DNA of 43,778 nucleotides from an uncultured bacterium (GTDB lineage: Bacteria; Planctomycetota; UBA1135), in the NCBI GenBank assembly GCA_937919925.1, contig CALFOT010000052.1:1-43778 (forward strand), given 5' to 3'. Positions 23,956 to 32,096 of the stretch are shown here, one piece after another (positions within the stretch are counted from its first letter, which is position 1; each line of letters opens with the position of its first letter). The position numbers and the translations under genes were made by a program. Below the pieces are notes generated by a model. That model was not told the DNA's origin, ran no database searches, and was given only the letters and a program-made list of their open reading frames with translations.

Positions 23956-25323
23956 ATGCTTTGCCTACTCACTACCAGCATCCTTGCTTTGGCTGCTCTT
24001 CCCCAGCAGTCCCCCGAAGATGGGCGCGGCCAATCGTTATTTTCTTCGCAGTGGCACAGTCAGCGCAGAGAGGCGCTGCTCGATTTTTTGGCGGATAAGG
24101 AGCCCGGCATTGTGGTGCTGCGCGGCAATGGCACCTCAAATGATTATCGCGAATACCGCCAGGATAATAATTTCTGGTACTTCACTGGCTTGACTACCCC
24201 GAATGCGGTGTTGGTCATGACTACCGATACCCGCGAGCAGTATTTGCTGGTGCCTGGTGTTGGCCCCATGGATGAACGTTGGATGGGGAACTTGATTGAT
24301 CCCAGCGAAGCCACCGAGCTCACCGGTATTGCAAATACGCTGGAAATCGGCGCGCGTAGTAGCGAGCTAAAAACTTTGCTAGATGGCTTACTCAAAGGGC
24401 GCGAAAAGTTTTACGTGCAGAAGCGTCCGGCGGAAAACTGGATGATGAGCCGCGACAACCTCAGCTCCTGGGAGCGAGCAATTAAGGGCGACGGTTACGA
24501 CGGCCGCCTCAGTCGCGAGGCGCAGTTTGCCGAACGTTTGGAGAAAGTGCATAGTGCTCCGGTGGTGGATATGACCGTGAGTATCGACGCCATGCGCGTC
24601 ATCAAAACCGCGGAAGAAATTGAGGCCATGCGGCGGGCATGTATGGCTTCGGGTGAGGGGCATCAAGCAGTGATGCGGTCCGCGATGGCTGGAGATTTTG
24701 AGTGGCAGTTAGCCGCGCGGATGACTTATGAGTACCAGATGGCCGGTGGTATGGGACTTGGTGCTTATGCGGCAATCGTGACTTCCGGCATCAACGCCTG
24801 CACTCTGCACTATTTTCAGAATACGCGGATGTTGCAGCCCAATGAGATGGTCATGGTGGACTACGGCGCCGAGTACAACCATTATGTGGCGGATATCTCG
24901 CGCTCTTGGCCGACGGGCGAGAAGTTCACCAAACGTCAGCGTGAGGTTTATCAAGCGGTCTACGATGCTCAAGAGGCGGCATTCCTGGAGTGCAAACCCG
25001 GGAGTAATTTGAGCAAGGTGCACCAAGCGGCGCAAAAAGTTCTTACCGACCGCGGTTTTGGCAAAATGTGGCACGGCACCAGCCATTGGTTGGGTATGTC
25101 TACGCATGATGTGGGTTTGGGCAACGCAGCCTTCTTGCCTGGAATGGTGTTCACGGTCGAACCTGGAATCTACTTGCCGGATGAAAAAATGGGCGTGCGC
25201 ATTGAAGATGTCGTGGTCATCACCGAAGACGGCTACGAGCTGCTTTCGGCAGTCATTCCGCGCCATCCGGATGCGATCGAAAAGTTGCGTGCGCAAGCTT
25301 TCCAAGCCGCGCCCCCCCAATAG
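23956..25323 (+). CDS. Exported Xaa-Pro aminopeptidase (M24 family)
   Basis: A 455-residue metallopeptidase predicted to remove N-terminal residues before proline. A signal peptide lies at about residues 1-17 (LLTTSILALAALP), unusual for an otherwise cytoplasmic family. The aminopeptidase-P N-terminal domain runs to about 200, with FWYFTGL. The pita-bread domain has all five metal ligands: D302 (VDYGAEY), D313 (VADISRS), H377 (GTSHWLGMSTHD), E402 (VEPGIYL) and E417 (VRIEDVV). The frame stays open upstream to 23782, but the signal peptide and the TAGAAT box support the ATG at 23956. With the M14 enzyme at 3234, it points to extracytoplasmic peptide digestion. Confidence 0.9.
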   Translation: MLCLLTTSILALAALPQQSPEDGRGQSLFSSQWHSQRREALLDFLADKEPGIVVLRGNGTSNDYREYRQDNNFWYFTGLTTPNAVLVMTTDTREQYLLVPGVGPMDERWMGNLIDPSEATELTGIANTLEIGARSSELKTLLDGLLKGREKFYVQKRPAENWMMSRDNLSSWERAIKGDGYDGRLSREAQFAERLEKVHSAPVVDMTVSIDAMRVIKTAEEIEAMRRACMASGEGHQAVMRSAMAGDFEWQLAARMTYEYQMAGGMGLGAYAAIVTSGINACTLHYFQNTRMLQPNEMVMVDYGAEYNHYVADISRSWPTGEKFTKRQREVYQAVYDAQEAAFLECKPGSNLSKVHQAAQKVLTDRGFGKMWHGTSHWLGMSTHDVGLGNAAFLPGMVFTVEPGIYLPDEKMGVRIEDVVVITEDGYELLSAVIPRHPDAIEKLRAQAFQAAPPQ

Positions 25324-25347
25324 GCGCAGTGTTTCAGGCGCAGCAAG

Positions 25348-25362
25348 CTCGCCCTCGGCGAG
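25348..25362 (+). terminator. Small hairpin after the M24 gene
   Basis: CTCGCC-CTC-GGCGAG, a 6-bp stem with a 3-base loop, 25 bases after the stop. No T run follows. The stretch 25324-25398 otherwise shows a TAGAAT hexamer at 25364-25369 and nothing else clear. Confidence 0.3.
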
Positions 25363-25398
25363 GTAGAATCCATCCAGTTTTGGCCTGTCCCTCGCCTG

Positions 25399-25536
25399 AT
25401 GAGTTCCCCCTCTAATTGTTTTATGACTTCCCCCCAAATGGTCACTGCGGCTAGCGCTGCGGTGGCCCAAGCATTTTATGGTAGAGCACTTTCTGGCATG
25501 AATTGGATGGCCGCCCAACAAGGAGGCATCCATTGA
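25399..25536 (+). CDS. Candidate small protein coupled to the sulfatase gene
   Basis: A 45-residue frame opens at ATG 25399 (MSSPSNCFMTSPQMV) and ends with TGA at 25534-25536. That stop overlaps the TTG start of the sulfatase-like gene (TTGA), and the Shine-Dalgarno site for the latter (AAGGAGG, 25520-25526) lies inside the frame. The overlap suggests translational coupling, which would help a weak TTG start. The peptide is Ala/Met/Gln-rich and ends GGIH. I do not recognise it. A TAGAAT hexamer lies 29 bases before its ATG. It may instead be a chance frame in the leader. Confidence 0.4.
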   Translation: MSSPSNCFMTSPQMVTAASAAVAQAFYGRALSGMNWMAAQQGGIH

Positions 25537-27449
25537 AAGCCATCTTCTGTGCGGTTTTAGGTGCCACCCTTTGTGGCCTAGCGCTCACTTCACTTGGGTT
25601 AGGCTGGGGGCAGGAGTTGCCCATGTGGCGCGAGCGTTTTTTCGCTGCAGCACTGAATGGTGTGTTTGCCGGTTGGCTTGCGGGGGCGGTTGCTTACTTT
25701 GCCGGCGCCAAAAGTATGTGGCGCGGCCTACTGTTGGGAGTTGCCTTTGCACTCGCCCCGTGGTCGTGGTTTACCACAGGTTTCGCGATCGCACTCGTTG
25801 CGTTTTTTTGGCGGCGCTCCGTGGCTCTGCCGAAAGTCGTGCCGACGCTGGGGCTGGCTGCACATTTGATGCCAGTCATCCTTTTTTTCGGCATGAGCCC
25901 CGCTTGGACGGTGATTCCCATCGAAGCCGCACCGGCTCTCGCACCCCTGGGCGCGGATGCGCCCCTACCCGCTGCGGGCGCGCCGGATGTGTTGTTTGTG
26001 GTTTGCGATACTTTGCGCGCCGATGCAATTTTGGATCCTGCCACGCCAACACCAGTGCTCGATCGTTTGCGTGCGCGTGGTGTTTGGGCTAGCTATGCCA
26101 CCGCACCCACGAATCAAACTTTGCCCAGCCACTTGTCGTTGCTCACTGGCTTCGAGATTGAAAAAATCGGCATGCGCGGCAATTTATCAAGTTGGCCGTC
26201 GCAACAACTGATTATGGAAACCTTCGGGTGCAATACCTTGGCGCAGCGATTTGCAGCCGCGGGTTACCGCACTGCAGCGGTGAGTACCAACACTTTGCTC
26301 ACTGATATTCCTGAGGCAGAGAAGCCATTCATGTCTTTTGATATCGGCTTTCAAACTTGGCACGGTTTGACGGCAGTGGATTTTTGGAAGAAATACATGG
26401 TTTGGGTGCGTGGCAACATGCTGTTGGGAATTACCAAGCCAAATGGACTGTTGAGTTGGCCAATGGGCCATCTGCTGAATCCGTCAGCACAACGAACCTA
26501 TAGGCATCACCACGGCGAAGGGCAGCGCACTACCGATGCAGCCATTGCCTACTTGGCGGAGTTGCAGCAAGATGCGCGGCCTTATTTCTTATTCGCACAA
26601 TATTTTGATCCGCATACCCCGTACGCTCCCTCGCCGGAATTCGCGGGCAGCTTGGCCAAACCGGAGTTGTTACCAGATGGTTATGATGGCTCACCGATTT
26701 CCTCTTTTAATATGCGCGTGAATTTACGTGCCGAAGTGCGCGGTACTGGTGCCTTGCCCGATCATCTCGTACGCAATAGTGAATACCTACACGCGCTCTA
26801 CCGCGAAGAGGTTGCTTTCTTTGATCAGCAGTTGGGGCGTTTGTTGGCAGCGGTTGCTGCCACGGGCCGACCAACCATCATTGCTTTCACGGCGGATCAC
26901 GGCGAAGGGTTTGGATTGCATGGCAATGTGGAACACGGCGAATCTTTGTTTGAAGCAGAAATCGCGGTGCCCTTCATTTTGGTAGCGCCTGGTCTGGAGC
27001 CACGCCAGCTCCCGTTCGCGCCGCAGATGTTAGACAATGCACGCACGCTTTTGTCACTCGCTGGGATTGACGCCAAAGGTTTTGATGGCATGGATGTACT
27101 CGCTCCTCAAGCCGCTCCGCAGCCAGCGATGTCCTTTATGCTGCAGCGAGTGAGTATGCGCGAGGGCAATTGGAAGCTCCATGCTAGCTTGCAATATTCT
27201 TATGATCACCATGACCCTGAGAAGCATCCCGTGCAGGGCGAATATGATCTGGTGCCAGAATTTCTGTTTGATTTGGGCACCGACCCACTTGAGCGGATCA
27301 ATTTATTGGATACTCAGGCGGAGGTTGTTGAGCGCTTGGTGGCCTATATCCACACGCGCATGAAATCCGATGCTTTGCCGGCGATTGGCTCACGCAGCTT
27401 CAGTCCAGCAGAGTTGGCGAAGCTACGCGAACTCGGTTACATCGAGTAA
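25533..27449 (+). CDS. Membrane-anchored sulfatase/alkaline-phosphatase-superfamily hydrolase
   Basis: A 638-residue protein. Four hydrophobic segments fill residues 5-125, then a Pro/Ala linker, then a hydrolase domain from about 150 that probably faces the periplasm. The metal site begins VLFVVCDTLRAD (D159). The nucleophile region reads NQTLPSHLSLLTG: aligned to C-x-P-x-R it gives T196-L-P-S-H200, so the formylglycine Cys and the Arg are replaced. Downstream metal ligands are in FTADHGEGFGLHG. It is therefore likely a phospho-transferase or phosphatase of the superfamily, or an altered hydrolase, rather than a classical sulfatase. The start is TTG 25533, with AAGGAGG six bases upstream; the frame also opens at 25503, but without such a site. 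Confidence 0.8.
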   Translation: MKAIFCAVLGATLCGLALTSLGLGWGQELPMWRERFFAAALNGVFAGWLAGAVAYFAGAKSMWRGLLLGVAFALAPWSWFTTGFAIALVAFFWRRSVALPKVVPTLGLAAHLMPVILFFGMSPAWTVIPIEAAPALAPLGADAPLPAAGAPDVLFVVCDTLRADAILDPATPTPVLDRLRARGVWASYATAPTNQTLPSHLSLLTGFEIEKIGMRGNLSSWPSQQLIMETFGCNTLAQRFAAAGYRTAAVSTNTLLTDIPEAEKPFMSFDIGFQTWHGLTAVDFWKKYMVWVRGNMLLGITKPNGLLSWPMGHLLNPSAQRTYRHHHGEGQRTTDAAIAYLAELQQDARPYFLFAQYFDPHTPYAPSPEFAGSLAKPELLPDGYDGSPISSFNMRVNLRAEVRGTGALPDHLVRNSEYLHALYREEVAFFDQQLGRLLAAVAATGRPTIIAFTADHGEGFGLHGNVEHGESLFEAEIAVPFILVAPGLEPRQLPFAPQMLDNARTLLSLAGIDAKGFDGMDVLAPQAAPQPAMSFMLQRVSMREGNWKLHASLQYSYDHHDPEKHPVQGEYDLVPEFLFDLGTDPLERINLLDTQAEVVERLVAYIHTRMKSDALPAIGSRSFSPAELAKLRELGYIE

Positions 27450-27472
27450 TTTGCCGCACGTTCAGGGCTGCC

Positions 27473-29656
27473 TTAAGTGAGACGGGCCACCAGCCCGCCG
27501 TAACGGCCGCTCTCGAAATCATTCATGACTGCGCGGCGCAGTGCACTTTTGCTGCACACAATCACTACTAATTCTTTGCCGCGCGTGACAGCCGTGTAGA
27601 GTAAGTTGCGCCGCAACATAGGGTAGTGTGAATTGCCCAGCACAATCACAACGGCGCGCGCTTCGGAACCTTGGGCGCGGTGCACGGTGACGCAATAGGA
27701 TGGAATTAAATCCTTGATACCCTCACGGCTGTAATGTTGCGGTAGGCCGTTGATCTCTGCAATTAATTCATCATTGCCGATGGAGAGGACTTCGCCGGTG
27801 TCACCATTGAAGGTTTCGCGCTGATAATCATTGCGCACAACCATCACGCGGTCGCCGGTGCGGAGGGGGGCAGCCCATGCAACTTCTTCGCCATCGGGAT
27901 TGAGGCGTTGCGATAAGCGGCGGTTGAGCTCATCCACACCGAGCGGCCCGCGGTACATGGGTGCGAGCAGCAACAAATCGCGGCTTGCGTCGATGCCATA
28001 TTTTTCGGGGATACGTTCGGCGACGATACGCTCGACCATTTCGGCAGCCAAGTCGGCGTCATCGATAAAGGTTAAGAAGAAATCGCCGCGGCCAGCCGGA
28101 GTGATGGCCACCTGCGGCATTTCTCCGTGCAAAATGGAGTGCGCGGCTTCGGTGATTCCGGAACCAGCTTCTTGACGGTGAATGTGTTCCAACCGCGTGG
28201 TTGGCACAGTGGGTACTTTCACTAAATCGCGCAATACCGAACCCGGACCCACCGACGGCAGCTGATCGGCGTCGCCCACTAACAACACGCGCGCACCATC
28301 CGGTACCGCTTGCAGCAAAGCGTGGGCAAGTGGCACATCCATCATCGAGACTTCGTCGATAATTAAATAATCTAACTCCAACTGCTCCTCGGCATGATGT
28401 CGGAAACCACCGTTAGCAGGATCAAAGCCCAGCAGGCGATGAATGGTAGACGCTTCAAATCCCGTGGCTTCGTGCAGACGCTTGGCGGCGCGGCCAGTGG
28501 GAGAGGCCAGTTTGATGGTGAAATCACCACTCGCAGTAATGATTTCCAGCAGCAAGCGTAAGGTAGTGGTTTTGCCGGTGCCGGGGCCGCCCGTGATGAC
28601 GGCAAGATGTGCGGCGAGTGCCATTTCCAAGGCCTGGCGCTGGCTTTCATCCGGGCGGAAGGCTGTGCGCTCCATGGCACGCAGCACTTGTTCGGGTGAG
28701 GCGAGAGCCAAATCGCCAGGGGACAGCAGCCGTTGGATTTCCGTGGCCAAGCCGGCTTCGGCTTCCAGCAGTTCGGCAAGGTAAAAGGCTTTGCCCTCTG
28801 TGGCGCTGCCACTTGGATCGATGGATTCCAACATCACGCGGCCAGAGGAAATCGCCCCCGACACACCCTCGAGCATCGAATCTTGACTCAAGCCCAGCTG
28901 ATCCAGCTGTTCCAAAACCAGCAACTCTGGCAGGCAGCAATGGCCTTCGCGCCCGGCTTCGCGCAGCAAGTGCAGCAGGACACCACGAGCACGTACGGCG
29001 GAATCGCGCGGAATGCCAACTTTGATGGCGATGGCGTCGGCAGTTTGAAAGCCAACGCCGCGTAAATCCCCAACCAGTGCATAAGGATCCGCTTGAACGC
29101 GCTCAATCGCACGGGCTTGCCAGCGCTCATACAAGGCTGAGGCATGGTTACTTCCCAATCCGAAGCCCCGCAACTCCGCCAGCACCCGGTGACGCTCCCG
29201 CCCTTCCTGGAAGCCTTCCGCCAGGGCTGCGGCGCGTTTTGGCCCAATTCCGGGCACATCTTGGAGATTCACAGTGCCGCCTTCGAGCGCATCCAGCGTG
29301 CGAATGCCGAAGTGGGCCACCAGCCGCTTGGCCATATCGGGCCCAACTCCGGGGAAGGTGCCGCTGCCGATGTACTTTTCGAGGCCATCGAGGGTGGTGG
29401 GGCTGGTGTGCTCGGACCACTGCGCCTGAAACTGGCGGCCAAACCGCGGATGCTTGGTCCAGGTGCCGTGCAGACGCAGGAATTCGCCCTCATGGACATC
29501 ACCCATGCCGCCAGCAGCCGTGATGGCACCCTCGCCCGCAACTTTCAGGCTAATCACGCTGAAGCCGCTATCCTCTCCCTGGAAAATGACCGCAAGCACT
29601 TGCCCCTCGAGGGACTCGTGGCCAGGTTTGACGCGGTTTTGAGATTGTTCGGACAT
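27473..29656 (-). CDS. RecD2-type ATP-dependent DNA helicase
   Basis: A 727-residue superfamily-1 5'-3' helicase involved in DNA repair outside RecBCD. The N-terminal region has an OB-like domain (EGQVLAVIFQGEDSGFSV) and tandem helix-hairpin-helix units (FPGVGPDMAKRL, VPGIGPKRAAAL), typical of RecD2. Walker A GGPGTGKTT is near residue 360. Walker B is YLIIDEVSM, followed by VGDADQLPSVGPG. The end has VTVHRAQGSEARAVVIVL and LLYTAVTRGKELVV. The frame extends nine residues to a TTG at 29683; I took the ATG at 29656, where the domain order starts. It is divergent from rpsU. AddAB is also encoded in this window, so RecD2 is not the RecBCD subunit. Confidence 0.92.
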   Translation of the reverse strand: MSEQSQNRVKPGHESLEGQVLAVIFQGEDSGFSVISLKVAGEGAITAAGGMGDVHEGEFLRLHGTWTKHPRFGRQFQAQWSEHTSPTTLDGLEKYIGSGTFPGVGPDMAKRLVAHFGIRTLDALEGGTVNLQDVPGIGPKRAAALAEGFQEGRERHRVLAELRGFGLGSNHASALYERWQARAIERVQADPYALVGDLRGVGFQTADAIAIKVGIPRDSAVRARGVLLHLLREAGREGHCCLPELLVLEQLDQLGLSQDSMLEGVSGAISSGRVMLESIDPSGSATEGKAFYLAELLEAEAGLATEIQRLLSPGDLALASPEQVLRAMERTAFRPDESQRQALEMALAAHLAVITGGPGTGKTTTLRLLLEIITASGDFTIKLASPTGRAAKRLHEATGFEASTIHRLLGFDPANGGFRHHAEEQLELDYLIIDEVSMMDVPLAHALLQAVPDGARVLLVGDADQLPSVGPGSVLRDLVKVPTVPTTRLEHIHRQEAGSGITEAAHSILHGEMPQVAITPAGRGDFFLTFIDDADLAAEMVERIVAERIPEKYGIDASRDLLLLAPMYRGPLGVDELNRRLSQRLNPDGEEVAWAAPLRTGDRVMVVRNDYQRETFNGDTGEVLSIGNDELIAEINGLPQHYSREGIKDLIPSYCVTVHRAQGSEARAVVIVLGNSHYPMLRRNLLYTAVTRGKELVVIVCSKSALRRAVMNDFESGRYGGLVARLT

Positions 29657-29767
29657 CGTTTCGGGGAAAAGGCCGGGTGGCAAGAAGTAGACGTAATCGG
29701 TGGCAGCGGATAGACTATCCGGCCCGCTAATGGGTACTGCCGGTTAGATTCCGGAAAAGTTTAATAG

Positions 29768-29974
29768 ATGATCAAGGTCCAAGTACGTCCAAACGAGTCC
29801 CTCGAGGCAGCTCTGCGTCGCTTCAAGCGCCAGTGCAACCAATCCGGTCTATTCACAGACATGAAAGAAGGTGCCTTCTACGTGAAGCCCACCACCGCCC
29901 GTCGCCTGGAAGGGGAAGAGCGCGCCCGCGTGATCAAACGCGCCGAGCGTATTCGTCGTAACGCTCGTTTCTAG
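29768..29974 (+). CDS. rpsU: Ribosomal protein S21
   Basis: A 68-residue basic protein of the small ribosomal subunit. It has the family pattern: KVQVRPNESLEAALRRFKRQCNQSG, then FYVKPTTARRLEGEE and a C-terminal Arg/Lys helix. S21 helps the ribosome pair with mRNA leaders; it is absent from many high-GC Gram-positives, which fits a diderm. No clear Shine-Dalgarno site precedes the ATG. A strong terminator follows, so the gene is its own transcription unit. Confidence 0.95.
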   Translation: MIKVQVRPNESLEAALRRFKRQCNQSGLFTDMKEGAFYVKPTTARRLEGEERARVIKRAERIRRNARF

Positions 29975-29998
29975 TCATCGTTTCGCGATGATCGATTG

Positions 29999-30041
29999 AG
30001 CCTCGGCGCCATCATGTGGCGCTGGGGCTTTGTCTTTTTTT
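29999..30041 (+). terminator. Intrinsic terminator after rpsU
   Basis: A 13-bp stem (29999-30011 with 30017-30029, loop TCATG, two G-T pairs) is followed by TTGTC and seven T. It is the only textbook rho-independent terminator I see in the window. Confidence 0.85.
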
Positions 30042-30096
30042 GGCCTTCACTCACCATTGATTTTCTTCGCGCTGGCACTTCCCTTTCAACCTCTTC

Positions 30097-31155
30097 ATGG
30101 CACGCTCATTCCCAGATCGGAAACGCCGTCGCGGTCAACGCGATTTGAGTTTGCCCTATCAAGAATGGCGCTTTGATGTCGGCCAACCCGAGCATGGTCA
30201 GCGTCTCGACGGTTTTTTAAATGGACGTCTGGATTGGCGCTCGCGCACAGGAATTCAGCAAATCATAGAAGATGGCTCGGTTGAGGTGCTGGCCAATCGA
30301 GATCCACAGCAAGCGGCAATCGGCCGGATGCGCACGGGTTTGAAATTACGTTGCGGGCAAGAAGTGGTGGTGCGTCTGGCTGCTCCTTGCAGCGAAGAAA
30401 CCACAGTGATGGAAGATGGTGTGGACCCCACTGATTTAACGGTCCTCTTTGAAGACGATCAAATCATCGCGGTGAGCAAAGCACCGGGTTTAAATGTTCA
30501 TCCTTCGCATGGGCATTTATTGGATTCGGTGATTCAACGCATTCATATTCGTCATACGGCATTGTTCGGCAAAACCCGGGATATGCCCACTTTGTGTCAT
30601 CGCCTGGATCGCGAAACCACGGGTTTGATTTTGGCGGCCAAGGATCAGTTGAGCCGCACGCGTATGGGGCGGCAGTTTGAAGCCCGCAGTGTGAAGAAGG
30701 CTTATCTTGCGGTGGTCGTTGGGGAGATTCCAGAAGACCAAGGTGTGATCAATCTGCCCTTGGGCAAGGATTTTGATAGTGCCGTGCGCTTGCGTATTGG
30801 CGTGCAAGCGCCAGGTGAAGGTTGGCCGTCGGAAACGCACTGGAAGGTGCGCCAACGTTGGGACCAGCGCACCCTGGTGGAGTTGTATCCGCAAACTGGG
30901 CGCCAGCATCAACTGCGCGTGCATATGGCGGCAATCGGTTTTCCGATTTTAGGTGATAAGTTGTATCTTGGCGGTGACGAGGTTTTTTTGCGCAATATTC
31001 GCGAAGAGTTAACCACTGCCGATGAGGCGCTGTTGGGTTTGGATCACCACGCACTGCATTCTTGGAAGCTGGCGTTTGAGCATCCGTTTAGCGGCGCGGC
31101 ATTTGAGTTGGAAGCGCCGTTGTGGCCGTCCATTGCCGCTCTGGTGCCCGCATGA
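30097..31155 (+). CDS. RluA-family 23S rRNA/tRNA pseudouridine synthase
   Basis: A 352-residue enzyme that isomerises uridine in structured RNA. The N-terminal S4-like domain covers about residues 33-95 (QRLDGFLNGRLDWRSRTGIQQIIEDG). The catalytic Asp is D171 in CHRLDRETTGLIL. The later family motif is in LVELYPQTGRQHQLRVHMAAIGFPILGD. The length and S4 domain suit RluD- or RluC-like enzymes, though the exact uridine targets cannot be told. The last codons overlap the start of the next gene (ATGA). Confidence 0.93.
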   Translation: MARSFPDRKRRRGQRDLSLPYQEWRFDVGQPEHGQRLDGFLNGRLDWRSRTGIQQIIEDGSVEVLANRDPQQAAIGRMRTGLKLRCGQEVVVRLAAPCSEETTVMEDGVDPTDLTVLFEDDQIIAVSKAPGLNVHPSHGHLLDSVIQRIHIRHTALFGKTRDMPTLCHRLDRETTGLILAAKDQLSRTRMGRQFEARSVKKAYLAVVVGEIPEDQGVINLPLGKDFDSAVRLRIGVQAPGEGWPSETHWKVRQRWDQRTLVELYPQTGRQHQLRVHMAAIGFPILGDKLYLGGDEVFLRNIREELTTADEALLGLDHHALHSWKLAFEHPFSGAAFELEAPLWPSIAALVPA

Positions 31156-32096
31156 AAACTTTTTTCGCGGCGGTATTTTTCTACGCCCTTCTGGTAGGTT
31201 GCGGTAGCACTTTTCCCACGCAAGAGGTGGCAGCGCAAAACGATTCTCTGCTCTCAGAATCGCCGGGCGGCTTTGTGCGATTCGGCCCACATTATTATCC
31301 CTTTAGTAGTTTTGTCTACGAAGAGCGGGAGGAAACATCCAGCGTAGGATCCACTTCTCTGATTGCGCGTTTAGGCACGAGCGATAACTATTTGATTGTG
31401 CCGCTGCTGGATGGAAGGCCCACAACTGATGTGCAGTTGGTTTATGAAAAATCCATTTCGGCGGTGAAGAATATTCGCTTTGAATGGATTGGACGCGAGT
31501 CGGTACGCATCTACGGACGCCTTGCTACTGGGGTACTGCTGCGCGCAACTTTGAATTCCAGTGCTGGAACCAGTACGTTCCGGTTGCACAACAATCTTGC
31601 GTTCCTCAATGGCGAGCTTGGCTCAGGAACCTATCTTCAAGTGGAGTATCTCATCGCTGCGCATCCGGAAATCGATACGCTTGTATTTGAAAATGTGCCG
31701 GGCTCATTGAATGACGATATCAATGTTTACACTGGCCGTTTGATTCGCGAAGCTGGCTTTCACACCACCGTAGCCAGCAATGGTCTCATTGCATCTGGCG
31801 GCGTGGCATTATTTTGCGCCGGAGTGACGCGCACACTCGAGCCAGGTGCGCGGGTCGGCGTACATGCATGGAGCATTCCAGGTCAGGATATTGACCCAGC
31901 CATTCTGCCACCGAATCATCACGCCCATCGTGCGCAATTGCAGTACTTCCGCGAGATGTTGGACCTTGGCGAAGAGTTTTACTTCTTCACGCTTCATGCC
32001 GCCCCATTTGCAAATGTGTTGTGGATGACAGACGCCCAAATCGCAAAGTATGGGTTGGCGTCGGCCTCGAGCCTCCTTCCTGCAGAGGAGTTTTAA
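31152..32096 (+). CDS. ClpP/crotonase-fold lipoprotein (COG3904-like)
   Basis: A 314-residue protein with a lipoprotein signal (LLVGC, lipidated C17). The second half follows the COG3904 pattern of predicted periplasmic ClpP-like proteins: SNGLIASGGVALFCAGVTRTL with S215 where ClpP has its catalytic Ser, then GARVGVHAW with H238 at the place of the ClpP His, and EFYFFTLHAAP followed by LWMTDAQIAKYGLA. A beta-rich N-terminal part (about 40-150) is not recognised. It may be a surface or periplasmic serine hydrolase; activity is unproven. The start overlaps the RluA-family stop by four bases. Its stop overlaps that of convergent addA by four bases. Confidence 0.72.
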   Translation: MKTFFAAVFFYALLVGCGSTFPTQEVAAQNDSLLSESPGGFVRFGPHYYPFSSFVYEEREETSSVGSTSLIARLGTSDNYLIVPLLDGRPTTDVQLVYEKSISAVKNIRFEWIGRESVRIYGRLATGVLLRATLNSSAGTSTFRLHNNLAFLNGELGSGTYLQVEYLIAAHPEIDTLVFENVPGSLNDDINVYTGRLIREAGFHTTVASNGLIASGGVALFCAGVTRTLEPGARVGVHAWSIPGQDIDPAILPPNHHAHRAQLQYFREMLDLGEEFYFFTLHAAPFANVLWMTDAQIAKYGLASASSLLPAEEF

